A stretch of 64,000 nt of DNA from Alphaproteobacteria bacterium. GTDB taxonomy: Bacteria > Pseudomonadota > Alphaproteobacteria > Caulobacterales > Caulobacteraceae. The notes under the pieces were generated by a model. That model had not been told where the DNA came from. It worked only from the letters and a program-made list of their open reading frames with translations, and ran no database searches. Positions 27,100-35,468 of this stretch are shown here, one piece after another. The first letter of the stretch is position 1, and each line of letters opens with the position of its first letter. The position numbers were made by a program, and so were the translations under genes. The stretch is taken from positions 124,001-188,000 of the forward strand of contig JANYET010000066.1 of the NCBI GenBank assembly GCA_025359785.1. The letters are read 5' to 3'.

Positions 27100-28280
27100 T
27101 GCTCGACCTTACCGCCAGGACCCAGACGCCGAAGACCGCCGCGGAGGTGGTTGAACTGGTGGCGGACGCAGGCGCCATGGGCCGGCCGCTGGAGATCATC
27201 GGCGGCGGGACCAAGCGTGGGGTGGGCGCGGTCGAGGCCGACAGCGTCCTGAGCCTCGCAGGCCTGGACCAGGTCATCGACTATGCGCCGGAGGAACTGG
27301 TGCTGACCGCCCAGGCCGGCGTCACCCTGGCGTCGCTGGAGACGCTCGTGGCCGCGCAGGGCCAGATGCTGCCGTTCGAGCCGCCGCACCTGAACCGCCT
27401 GCTGAAGACCAAGGGCGAGCCGACCCTGGGTGGCGCGCTGGCGGCCAACCTCTCCGGTCCCAGGCGCATCCGGGCGGGTGCGGCGCGCGATCACTTCCTC
27501 GGCCTGCAGGCGGTGACCGGTCGCGGCGAGCTGGTGAAGGCCGGCGGCAGGGTAGTGAAGAACGTCACCGGCTATGATCTCTGCAAGCTGATCGCCGGAT
27601 CGTGGGGCACGCTGGCGGTGCTGACCGAGGTGACGATCAAGGTGCTGCCGGCGGCGCGGGCCGAGCGGACGCTGCTGTTCTTCGGCCTCGATGACGGCCG
27701 CGCCAACGCGGCCATGGTTCAGGCGATGAACGCGCCGGCCGAGGTTTCCGGCGCGGCGCATCTGCCCCACGCGGTTGCCGCCCGGGCGCCGCTGAACGGG
27801 CGGATGGCGGTGACGGCGCTCAGGCTGGAGGGCTTCGAGGCCTCCGTGGCGGCGCGGGCTGACCATCTCGCCGCCGCGCTGAAGGGTTTTGGCCCGAGCG
27901 AAACCCTCGACGGGCGCCGGAGCCGCGACTTCTGGCTGCAGGTCCGCGAGGTCGAGGCGTTCCACAACAACCCGCGCCGGCTCTGGCGCCTCTGCGTGCC
28001 GCCGTCCGTCGGCTGGAAGGTCGGCCAGGCCCTGGCCGGGGAGGCGATCTACGACTGGGGTGGCGGCCTGGTCTGGCTGGCGTCCGACGCCGAGCCGGCC
28101 GCGGTGCGCTCCGCGATCCGGGCGCTGGGCGGCCACGCCACGCTGTATCGCGGCGACGGCCCCACCTTCGAGCCGCTGGCAGGACCGCTCGCGGCGCTCA
28201 CGGCTCGGGTCAAGGCCGCGTTCGATCCGAAGGGGGTGCTCAATCCTGGTCGGATGGGGCCAGGTGGGGCCACCGTCTGA
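27099..28280 (+). CDS. glcE: Glycolate oxidase subunit GlcE
   Basis: This 393-residue FAD-binding subunit shows EIIGGGTKRGVG near the N-terminus, TLGGALAANLSGPRR, and VKNVTGYDLCKLIAGSWGTL, which is highly characteristic of GlcE. It is shorter at the C-terminus than GlcD, as is normal. It overlaps glcD and glcF by one base each (TGATG), so the three subunits are made in a fixed ratio. Confidence 0.94.
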   Translation: MLDLTARTQTPKTAAEVVELVADAGAMGRPLEIIGGGTKRGVGAVEADSVLSLAGLDQVIDYAPEELVLTAQAGVTLASLETLVAAQGQMLPFEPPHLNRLLKTKGEPTLGGALAANLSGPRRIRAGAARDHFLGLQAVTGRGELVKAGGRVVKNVTGYDLCKLIAGSWGTLAVLTEVTIKVLPAARAERTLLFFGLDDGRANAAMVQAMNAPAEVSGAAHLPHAVAARAPLNGRMAVTALRLEGFEASVAARADHLAAALKGFGPSETLDGRRSRDFWLQVREVEAFHNNPRRLWRLCVPPSVGWKVGQALAGEAIYDWGGGLVWLASDAEPAAVRSAIRALGGHATLYRGDGPTFEPLAGPLAALTARVKAAFDPKGVLNPGRMGPGGATV

Positions 28281-29599
28281 TGCAGACCACCTTCACGCCC
28301 GCCCAGCTCACCGATCCGGAAACCGCCGCCAGCCACGCGGAGATCCGCAAGTGCGTGCACTGTGGCTTCTGCACCGCGACCTGCCCGACCTACGTCCTGC
28401 TGGGCGACGAGCGCGACAGCCCGCGCGGCCGGATCGAGCTGATAAAAGCGATGTTGGAAGCCGGCGGTGCGCCGAGCCAGGAAACGGTCAGGCACGTCGA
28501 CCGCTGCCTGTCGTGCCTGGCCTGCGTCACCGCCTGTCCCTCCGGCGTCGACTACGCCCAGCTGATCGACCACGGTCGCGCGCATATCGAGGCGAATTAC
28601 CGCCGGCCGTTGATCGCGCGGTTCCTGCGTTGGGCCATCCCGCACGTGATGACCCGGCCTCGGCATCTGAGGTTCGCGCTGGGGCTCGGCCGGCTGGCGC
28701 GGCCCCTGGAGCCGGTCTTCACGGCCATCCGGCTCACGACGCTGGCCGCCCTGCTCCGTCTCGTCCCGGCTCAAGTCGCCGCGCCGGACAAGCGCGGGAC
28801 CTATCCCGCCGAAGGCGCCGCGCGCGGCCGGGTCGCCCTGCTGCAAGGCTGCGTCGAGCCGGCCATGGCGCCACAGGTCCGGGCGGCGGCGATCCGGCTG
28901 ATCACGCGGGCGGGATATGAAGTGGTGCTGGCGGACGGCGAGGGCTGCTGCGGCGCGCTGTCGGAGCACCTGGGCCGCACCGACGAGGCGCGGGGCTTCG
29001 CGGCGGCCAATGTGCGGGCCTGGGCCAAGGCGGGGCCGTTCGACGCGATCGTCACCACGGCCGCCGGTTGCGGCACGACGCTGAAGGCCTACGGCCGCCG
29101 GCTGGACGGCGATCCGGACGCGGTCACGGCGGCCGCTTCAGCCCGCGACGTCCTGGAGTTCATCGGCGAGGTCGGCCTGCCGCCGGTGACGCGGGCCACC
29201 GGGCTCAGCGTCGCCTATCACGCGCCCTGCTCGCTGCAGCACGGCCAGCAGATCAAGGCCGGACCCGCCGCGCTGTTGGCCCAGGCCGGGTTCGAGGTCC
29301 GCCCCATCGCCGAGGGTCACCTCTGCTGCGGCTCGGCCGGCGTCTACAACATCCTGCAACCGGCGCTGGCCACGCGGCTGCGCGACCGCAAGGCGGCGAA
29401 TATCGCGCGCACCGGCGCGCAGGTCGTGGCGGCGGGCAATGTCGGCTGCATCGCCCAGATCGCACCCGCCGTGAGCGCGCCGGTCGTCCACCCGGTCGAA
29501 CTGCTCGACTGGGCGACAGGAGGCCCGATGCCGGCATCGATACCCGAATCGATGACCACGTTGACGGCCGCGTTGACGGCCCCTGGGGCGCCCTCCTAG
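28280..29599 (+). CDS. glcF: Glycolate oxidase iron-sulfur subunit GlcF
   Basis: This 439-residue protein has two 4Fe-4S ferredoxin motifs: C25-C28-C31-C35 (CVHCGFCTATCP) and C76-C79-C82-C86 (CLSCLACVTACP). Two CCG domains follow (EGCCGALSEHLG and HLCCGSAGVYN). It passes electrons from the GlcDE flavins to the quinone pool at the membrane. No malate synthase or glc regulator is adjacent. Confidence 0.94.
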   Translation: MQTTFTPAQLTDPETAASHAEIRKCVHCGFCTATCPTYVLLGDERDSPRGRIELIKAMLEAGGAPSQETVRHVDRCLSCLACVTACPSGVDYAQLIDHGRAHIEANYRRPLIARFLRWAIPHVMTRPRHLRFALGLGRLARPLEPVFTAIRLTTLAALLRLVPAQVAAPDKRGTYPAEGAARGRVALLQGCVEPAMAPQVRAAAIRLITRAGYEVVLADGEGCCGALSEHLGRTDEARGFAAANVRAWAKAGPFDAIVTTAAGCGTTLKAYGRRLDGDPDAVTAAASARDVLEFIGEVGLPPVTRATGLSVAYHAPCSLQHGQQIKAGPAALLAQAGFEVRPIAEGHLCCGSAGVYNILQPALATRLRDRKAANIARTGAQVVAAGNVGCIAQIAPAVSAPVVHPVELLDWATGGPMPASIPESMTTLTAALTAPGAPS

Positions 29600-29626
29600 G
29601 GTCAGAGCCACAACAGGGAAAACGCC

Positions 29627-30244
29627 ATGAAGCTGCATACCTCGATCGGCCCCAATCCTCGGGTGGTGAAGATGTTCCTGGCCGAGAAGGGCCTGGATAT
29701 CCCCTTCGTCACGGTCGACCTCATGGCCGGCGAGAACCGTCAGGCGCATTACACCAGCAGCGTCAATCCGGCCGGCCAGACCCCGGCGCTGGAACTGGAT
29801 GACGGCGCCTGCATCACCGAGATCACCGCCATCTGCGAGTATCTCGAAGAGCGCCAGCCTTCGCCGCCGTTGATCGGAACCACGGCCGAGGAGCGGGGCG
29901 CGACCCGCATGTGGACGCGTCGGGTGGACATCAAGATCTGCGAGCCGATGGCCAACGGCTTCCGCTATGGCGAGGGCCTCGCCCTGTTTGAGAGCCGCCT
30001 GCGCTGCCTGCCGGAGGCGTCGGCCGGCCTCAAGGCTGTCGCGCAGGATGGGGTGGCGTGGTTGGAGGCCCAGTTCAAAGGCCCCTGGATCGCCGGCGAC
30101 CGGTTCACCCTCGCCGATGTGCTGCTGTTCTGCTTCCTGGATTTCGGCGGCACGGTGGGCCAGCCGCTCGACCCGAAGTTCGCCAAGATCAACGACTGGT
30201 TCGCCCGCGTGAAAGCCCGGCCCAGCGTGGCGGCCAGCGCCTGA
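29627..30244 (+). CDS. Glutathione S-transferase
   Basis: This 205-residue protein has a thioredoxin-like N-terminal domain (IGPNPRVVKMFLAEKGLD, then NPAGQTPALEL and ITEITAICEYLEE). A helical C-terminal domain follows, with the N-capping motif FTLADVLLF. Two-domain layout and length fit cytosolic GSTs, though the usual catalytic Ser/Cys near residue 10 is not obvious (SIGPNPR). It follows glcF by 27 bases and may share its transcript. An ACAGGGAAA ribosome site precedes the ATG. Confidence 0.88.
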   Translation: MKLHTSIGPNPRVVKMFLAEKGLDIPFVTVDLMAGENRQAHYTSSVNPAGQTPALELDDGACITEITAICEYLEERQPSPPLIGTTAEERGATRMWTRRVDIKICEPMANGFRYGEGLALFESRLRCLPEASAGLKAVAQDGVAWLEAQFKGPWIAGDRFTLADVLLFCFLDFGGTVGQPLDPKFAKINDWFARVKARPSVAASA

Positions 30245-30294
30245 TGTGCTGGATTTGAAGCCGGTCATCCATGCCAGCGCCCAGGCGATGATCC

Positions 30295-31014
30295 CTATTG
30301 CCTCGCTCGTCGCTGCAACGCGGTAGCAAGATCGCGGCTCAGCCGAATCCACAACAGGATGAACCCGGTGACGACTACAAACAGCGTAGCGACGGTTGCG
30401 CCGATGATTGCGGGATGGTTGTACGTGCGGGTGGCGCCAAAGTTCATGATGTGGATTTGATAGAAGAAATCATAGAGCACCCAAATATCTGACCGACGGC
30501 TCAGGACTTCGCCCGTGAAACTGTCGAGGTAAATGCGAGTGTGCTCAGGGTCGGAGAACCGGGCCCGCCAAAGAGGGCCGGAAACCTGGGCTTCCTTGGG
30601 TGCGGGCTCTTCGTAGTCCACGTCCAGGAGCTTGCCCGAGCCCTTGTAGCTGGACGCCGCAAATCGTCTTGCGTCGGCCGCGACCATCTCATCGACGTTC
30701 TCGCCGGTGTAGGCGTTCCACCAGCCCTCGCTGCCGGCTGCCGACTTCAGCACCCAGATCGGACCACGTGGCGTGTTCTTCAGGGTTGCCGAACCGACGT
30801 CGGTATTGTCCGCCAGCGTCAACTGCCGTTCGAGCGGGATCAAACGCTTGAGGTCGATCGGGGCGAGGACCGGCGCGGCGATGTGCTGATCGCCATGAAC
30901 CCTGCTGATCGGGATGGCGGTCATTATCAGCCCGCCCAGCACCCAGCCCAGAACTTGTATCCCGACAACGAGGGCGATCCACTTGTGAATCTGTAGTGAA
31001 AACTTCAGCATCAC
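30295..31014 (-). CDS. PepSY-domain membrane protein
   Basis: This 239-residue protein has a first membrane segment at about 12-34 (HKWIALVVGIQVLGWVLGG) and a second near 200-225. The soluble part between them has PepSY features (WNAYTGENVDEMVA, and RIYLDSFTGEVLSRRSDIW). The FYQIHIMNFG motif before the second segment is typical of PepSY-associated TM proteins, some of which act as reductases in metal uptake. It is the third gene after csoR and the Met-rich protein, 10 bases downstream, so a copper role is likely. Confidence 0.8.
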   Translation of the reverse strand: MMLKFSLQIHKWIALVVGIQVLGWVLGGLIMTAIPISRVHGDQHIAAPVLAPIDLKRLIPLERQLTLADNTDVGSATLKNTPRGPIWVLKSAAGSEGWWNAYTGENVDEMVAADARRFAASSYKGSGKLLDVDYEEPAPKEAQVSGPLWRARFSDPEHTRIYLDSFTGEVLSRRSDIWVLYDFFYQIHIMNFGATRTYNHPAIIGATVATLFVVVTGFILLWIRLSRDLATALQRRARQ

Positions 31015-31024
31015 CGGGCTCGCT

Positions 31025-32458
31025 CTAATGCAGTTTCAGCCTGACGAAGGCCATGGCGCCGCTCGGATCGGAGGCGCCGTAGGCCGCCTGCAGGCCGCTC
31101 GGGACAAAGTTCACCGCGTAGAGGCCGCCGACCCCGAAGCTGACATGGTCCGAGACCGCCCAGTCGCGGATGGCGCCTAGCGAGACCTTGCCGATGGTAA
31201 AGGTCGGCCCTCGGTGGCCCGCCACGGTCGTCAGTTCGTCGTTTTCCACGCGCTCGGCGCGGCCGAAGATCGTCCAGGACGGATTGGGCTTCACTGCGCT
31301 TTCCAGCACCCAGGCGTCGAGGTCCACGCCCTGGCTGGACCGTCGGCCCCAGGCTGCCGTGCTCGACCACCAGCCGTGGTCGCCGACCGGTGCTGTATAG
31401 ATGGCGCTGGCCGACAGCTTGCGCTGGTTCACGTCCGGGTCGAGCTGCTCCGGTCCGTTCTCCTGTGCCCAGGAGGTCTGTAGCGATAGGTTGGCCGTCG
31501 GGTTCCAGGACAGGCGGACGGCGGTGGAATCCAGCGCCCCTGTTTCGATGTCGTAGCGGTGCTGATCCGGTTCGCGGCCGTTGTAGGCCGAGGCTTCGAG
31601 TTTCCAGTCGTTGTGGACGAAGCCGCCGGTCAGCACGCCAAAAGATATATGCGTCGAGTCCAGCCAATGGTGGCTGATTGGGGCCTCGGGGCTGTCCATC
31701 ACCGATGCCCGATGCATGAAAGCCGGCGGCCCGAAGGCGGGTTCCCCCGGCAGGCCCGCATAGACGAAGATGCTATCCTGCGCCGACAGCTTAACGGCAT
31801 AGGAGGCCGACAGCTCCATGAACAGGTCGTGCGGATGTTGGCGATCGACCAGCGGCGTCTTGCCATCCGCGGTCTCGCCGGTCGCCAGCAACAGGGGATA
31901 GCCCTTCGGCCCCATCAGCGGATCGGGGCTCAGCATGGCGCGCAGCTGCAGCGTGCCCACATCGCCCACCGGCCGCTGCGCCATGACCATGAGCATGCCG
32001 GAGACGAAGCCTTTGTCGTCGCCGCGCCGCCCATCCTGGTGGTCGTAAACCCCGTTCAGGATGCCGTGGACCATGATCCGCCAAGGGCCGCGCATGATGT
32101 GCAGGCCCTGGTGCTCCGAAGCGTCCGGCTGCCACGAGGTCCCCGACGCTTCACGGCTCATAGCGTAGGCGCCGAGCGCGCCGGTCATGGGTTCGCTCAT
32201 ATCCATGCCGGCCATGTCGTGACCGGCGTGCGGATCCACAGACGCCGGCGCAGCGTCGGGCATCCCATGATCCATGCCGGGCATGCCGGCCATGTCGTGT
32301 CTGGCGTGGGCATCGGCGGGCGCGGCGGGGTTGGTGGTGGCCTTCCCGTGGTTCATTTTCGAATGATCCATGCCCGGCATGGCGGGCATGTCCTGAGCCA
32401 TCGCTGGGGCGGCGATCAGCAAGGCGACGGCGCTGACGGCGAAAAGCAGGGTCTTCAT
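31025..32458 (-). CDS. Met/His-rich outer-membrane protein, probable copper resistance
   Basis: This 477-residue protein has a signal peptide (1-22, ending PAMAQ) and a Met/His/Asp-rich region at about 23-90 with repeats such as MPGMDHSKMNHG and HAGHDMAGMDM. Similar repeats in CopB/PcoB bind copper. The rest has alternating beta-strand patterns and ends in VRLKLH, as expected for an outer-membrane barrel, but it does not look like the CopB barrel. The ATG at 32458 overlaps the csoR stop as ATGA. The upstream in-frame extension crosses csoR and was rejected. Confidence 0.78.
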   Translation of the reverse strand: MKTLLFAVSAVALLIAAPAMAQDMPAMPGMDHSKMNHGKATTNPAAPADAHARHDMAGMPGMDHGMPDAAPASVDPHAGHDMAGMDMSEPMTGALGAYAMSREASGTSWQPDASEHQGLHIMRGPWRIMVHGILNGVYDHQDGRRGDDKGFVSGMLMVMAQRPVGDVGTLQLRAMLSPDPLMGPKGYPLLLATGETADGKTPLVDRQHPHDLFMELSASYAVKLSAQDSIFVYAGLPGEPAFGPPAFMHRASVMDSPEAPISHHWLDSTHISFGVLTGGFVHNDWKLEASAYNGREPDQHRYDIETGALDSTAVRLSWNPTANLSLQTSWAQENGPEQLDPDVNQRKLSASAIYTAPVGDHGWWSSTAAWGRRSSQGVDLDAWVLESAVKPNPSWTIFGRAERVENDELTTVAGHRGPTFTIGKVSLGAIRDWAVSDHVSFGVGGLYAVNFVPSGLQAAYGASDPSGAMAFVRLKLH

Positions 32459-32730
32459 CGCGTGGCGCGCTCCAGCAGCTGAATCAATTCGGCGGACTTC
32501 CGTCGCTGCTCGGCCTTGTCGCCGCTGACGATGGCGCCCTCGATGCAATGGCCGAGGTGTCCTTTCAGCATTTCGGTCTCGACCTTCGCGACCGCCGCAC
32601 GCACGGCCTGAAGCTGAGTCAGGACATCGATGCAGTAGCGGCCGTCCTCGACCATCTTGGCCACGCCGCGCACCTGACCCGCTATTCGGTTGAGGCGGTT
32701 GAGCAGTTTCGTCTTGTTCTCGCGTTCCAT
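32455..32730 (-). CDS. csoR: CsoR-type copper-sensing repressor
   Basis: This 91-residue all-helical protein belongs to the CsoR/RcnR/FrmR family. The Cu(I) ligand set of CsoR is present as C33 (GRYCIDVL), H58 and C62 (GHLGHC). The ligand spacing is identical to that of mycobacterial CsoR (36/61/65). The N-terminal helix (KLLNRLNRIAGQVRGV) is diagnostic. It should repress its own operon until Cu(I) binds. A palindromic site of the expected type lies 30 bases upstream, and the downstream Met-rich protein fits a copper role. Confidence 0.9.
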   Translation of the reverse strand: MERENKTKLLNRLNRIAGQVRGVAKMVEDGRYCIDVLTQLQAVRAAVAKVETEMLKGHLGHCIEGAIVSGDKAEQRRKSAELIQLLERATR

Positions 32731-32759
32731 TCGGTACTCCCGCCCGCATTCCCACCATA

Positions 32760-32774
32760 TACCCCACTGGGGTA
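32760..32774. promoter_or_regulatory. Predicted CsoR operator
   Basis: TACCCC-ACT-GGGGTA is a perfect inverted repeat with a 3-base centre, set in A/T-rich flanks. CsoR-family operators are short G/C-run palindromes flanked by A/T of this kind. It lies 30 bases upstream of csoR and about 150 bases upstream of the divergent secreted-protein gene, so it could control either. Confidence 0.7.
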
Positions 32775-32925
32775 ATTTGGTCCGCCCAAAGATTTCCTTC
32801 AAGCCGGCGCCTTGAAAATTTCATCGCCGACATGAATGGCGGCTAACCGCCCTGCTCAGGGTCGGCTCACAGCTGGTGCGTTCCAGTGGCAAGGCGCGCT
32901 ACAGCGCTTCAAAAAGGAGACGCAA

Positions 32926-33402
32926 ATGAACAAGCTACTTGGCGCTCTGCTTGCGGCGGCCGCGATCGGCGCCGTGGCCGGCCAGGCTCTGGCTCACCCC
33001 GACGATGGGGATGAAAACCCCGGCTACAGCCAGAATTTCGGCGGCTATCAGAACTTCGAGGCGCTGTACCAGCATGACCTGGAAGGCATCCAGCACAGCG
33101 TCGGCGACGGCGCCTACACCCGCCGCGAGGCGCAGTATTTCCTGTCGCAGCTACGCGGTATCCGCCAGCGCGAATACGATTACCGCTCGCGCGATGGCGT
33201 GTTGAGCCGTTGGGAAGCCCAGGACATCAAGATCAGGCTGGAGCGCCTGCATGAAGTGATGCACCAGGCCCACGATGACGGCCACGCCCGCCAGGACGAC
33301 TGGAACAGCGGCTACCGCTCCAACAGCTACGGCTATAATTCCTACGGCTATGGCCCCAATGCCTACGGCCGAGCCCAAGATGGGTATTATCGTCCCCGCT
33401 AA
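32926..33402 (+). CDS. Small secreted protein with Asn/Gly/Tyr-rich tail
   Basis: This 158-residue protein has a signal peptide (1-23, ending GQALAHP). A charged helical middle part (YTRREAQYFLSQLRGIRQRE, then WEAQDIKIRLERLHEVMHQA) is followed by a tail of SNSYGYN-like repeats. The ATG follows a strong ribosome site (AAAAAGGAGA). An upstream in-frame ATG at 32836 lacks one and a signal peptide. I do not recognise the family. Divergence from csoR raises the chance of metal-dependent expression. Confidence 0.7.
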   Translation: MNKLLGALLAAAAIGAVAGQALAHPDDGDENPGYSQNFGGYQNFEALYQHDLEGIQHSVGDGAYTRREAQYFLSQLRGIRQREYDYRSRDGVLSRWEAQDIKIRLERLHEVMHQAHDDGHARQDDWNSGYRSNSYGYNSYGYGPNAYGRAQDGYYRPR

Positions 33403-33450
33403 GCGCTCCGGGTGGAGCGCCTCGCCGCGCTCCACCCTCGCTTCCGGCGC

Positions 33451-35376
33451 CTACCGGCCATCCACTGAGAAGGCCATCAGCACCATCCCCGGCTGGCCGG
33501 AGCGGCCCTGATAGCCGGAGGTGACGTAGACGATCCCGCCGGCCACCGTCGGTCCCGCGCCGTCGATCACGCCGCCCGTCGCGCTTCGGCCGGAGACGGT
33601 GGTGACCGGGGCGGCGGCCGTGTCATAGGCCCACAGCACCTTGCCGGTCTGGCTGTCATAGGCGCGAAAGCGGCCGTTCATGGCGCCGGCGAACACCGCG
33701 CCAGGGATGGCCGTCACGGCCTGGGAGATCGCGCCGTTGCAGTAGGGGGCCTTCCAGGCGCAAGCCAGCGCCTCGCTGGGCGTCGACCACAACAGCGCGC
33801 CGTCGGCGATGCGGAAGGCGTAGAGGCCAGGCTTCGGCGCGGGGATGAAGATGTCGGCGATGCCCACATAGTAGTTGTCGCCATCCGCCGCCGGGCCGAA
33901 CTCGACACCGCCCAGCGGGCCGCCGCGGCTCAGGCGCCGCTGCCAGACGACCTTGCCCTTGGCGTCGGGGTCGAGGGCATAGACCTGGCTCGACTTCTGG
34001 CCAACCAGGATCAGCTGCTGGCCGCTCTTCAGGGTGTGCAGGATCGGCGAGACTCCGAAGTCGTAGTCTGGACCGGCCGGCGAGGGGCAGTTGGCCCGCA
34101 CGTTCGGCGGGTAGCAGCCGATGATGTAGTTGTCGCCCTTGGTCAGCTGGTTCGCCCAGCGAATCGCGCCGGTTCTGATGTCCAGCGCCACGACCGCCTC
34201 GGCGAGGGGCACATCGATGTCGGTGTAGCTGTCGCCGGTGGCTACGTAGATCAGGCCGCGCTTGGCGTCGACTGTCGGCGCACCCCAGATCGCCGCGCCC
34301 GCGGGTCCGTACATCCGCGCGCCCTTGAGGTTCGTCTTGAAGGTCTTCGGCGGGTCGGCCATGTAGCTGCGCCAGATGACCTTGCCGGTGGCGGCGTCGA
34401 CGGCCACCACCTCGCCGCGGAACTTGCAGCATTGGTATTTGTCGTCGGTCGCGATGGCCTCCTCGGCGGACGAGACCGGGATGTAAAGGCGGCCAGCGTG
34501 CAGCACCGGCGAGCCGGTCATCTGCACTTCCTGCTGGTCGGTGACCTGGCGCTTCCAGATCAGCTGGCCGGTCTCCGCGTCGAGCGCATAGGCGGTGCGC
34601 TCGGTCCAGCCGGTGAAGTAGGCGGCGTAGCGCGCACCGGCCCTGCCGCCCGAAATCTTGCCAATCGTGATGCTGCTGCGCGACCCGCCGGGGATGTCGT
34701 AGCGCCAGTATGCGCACCCGGTCCGAGCGCTCAACGCGTAGATCGCTCCGGAGGTGGAGGTCAGAAACAGACGTCCGCCGACCACGCTCGCCTGGCCGTT
34801 GCGGCTGCCGGCGTAGGCCATGGCCCACTTGAGTTTCAGCTTCGGAATGTCGGCGACGGCCAGGCCCGGATCGGGCTGGAAACGGGCTTGCGTCGCGGCG
34901 TTTCCCCAGCCGTTCCAGGTCGGGCCGGTCAGGCGCATCGCCGCCGGCTTGTCGGTGCAGGCCGGCGCCTCCAACGCGCCCGCGCCGAGGCCGCCATCCT
35001 GGCGTTTGGACAGATAGGCCGCCACCGAGGCCATATCATGCGGCGACAGACCGGAAGCCATCGGCCGCATGACGCCTTCCAGCATGGCCGAGACGATGAA
35101 GGTCGGGGCGTTGTTGGCGATGGTTTCCTTGGGTGGCGTGCGGCCGGTCGGATTGTCGTGACAGCTGGCGCACTTCGTCTGATAGAGCGCTTCGCCCAAG
35201 GCCGGGTCGCCACCCAGGCCGGTGAACTGACCCATGACGCCGTTGCCGCGCTCGGCCTGGGCCGCGCCCTCACCTGGGTTGGGCGTGGGGCTGGCGCCCG
35301 GCGGCGCGGCGATGGCGCCCGCGCTGAGCGTTAGGCTGAAGATCGCCGCGGCGATGACTGCAGGGCTTAATCGCAA
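33451..35376 (-). CDS. Quinohemoprotein dehydrogenase with N-terminal cytochrome c (PVA dehydrogenase-like)
   Basis: This 641-residue exported protein has a signal peptide ending AGAIA-A and an N-terminal c-type haem site CASCH at 69-73. A PQQ-type eight-bladed propeller with repeated W-motifs follows (for example YALSARTGCAYWRYD and VVAVDAATGKVIWRS). Haem before the propeller is the layout of polyvinyl-alcohol dehydrogenase; most quinohemoprotein alcohol dehydrogenases have haem at the C-terminus. It probably oxidises an alcohol or sugar in the periplasm. The TTG start at 35376 has an AGGAG site seven bases upstream; longer frames cross the uxuB gene. Confidence 0.82.
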   Translation of the reverse strand: MRLSPAVIAAAIFSLTLSAGAIAAPPGASPTPNPGEGAAQAERGNGVMGQFTGLGGDPALGEALYQTKCASCHDNPTGRTPPKETIANNAPTFIVSAMLEGVMRPMASGLSPHDMASVAAYLSKRQDGGLGAGALEAPACTDKPAAMRLTGPTWNGWGNAATQARFQPDPGLAVADIPKLKLKWAMAYAGSRNGQASVVGGRLFLTSTSGAIYALSARTGCAYWRYDIPGGSRSSITIGKISGGRAGARYAAYFTGWTERTAYALDAETGQLIWKRQVTDQQEVQMTGSPVLHAGRLYIPVSSAEEAIATDDKYQCCKFRGEVVAVDAATGKVIWRSYMADPPKTFKTNLKGARMYGPAGAAIWGAPTVDAKRGLIYVATGDSYTDIDVPLAEAVVALDIRTGAIRWANQLTKGDNYIIGCYPPNVRANCPSPAGPDYDFGVSPILHTLKSGQQLILVGQKSSQVYALDPDAKGKVVWQRRLSRGGPLGGVEFGPAADGDNYYVGIADIFIPAPKPGLYAFRIADGALLWSTPSEALACAWKAPYCNGAISQAVTAIPGAVFAGAMNGRFRAYDSQTGKVLWAYDTAAAPVTTVSGRSATGGVIDGAGPTVAGGIVYVTSGYQGRSGQPGMVLMAFSVDGR

Positions 35377-35383
35377 GACCCGA

Positions 35384-35389
35384 CTCCTC
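35384..35389 (-). promoter_or_regulatory. Ribosome site deciding a TTG start
   Basis: On the minus strand GAGGAG is followed by seven bases and then TTG, the proposed start of the quinohemoprotein dehydrogenase. The predicted protein then opens directly with a signal peptide. No ATG or GTG in the right frame lies close by. Confidence 0.65.
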
Positions 35390-35468
35390 AGTTTGACGAT
35401 GCGGCGTGACCGTGACGCTCGGCCGGCCACAACGCCAGAGCCTCTACGGCGATGGCCTTCGCGCGGTT

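Noticed and set aside
32459-32833. 125-residue extension of the Met-rich outer-membrane protein
   Set aside because: It overlaps csoR in another frame and would hide the clear signal peptide that begins at 32458.
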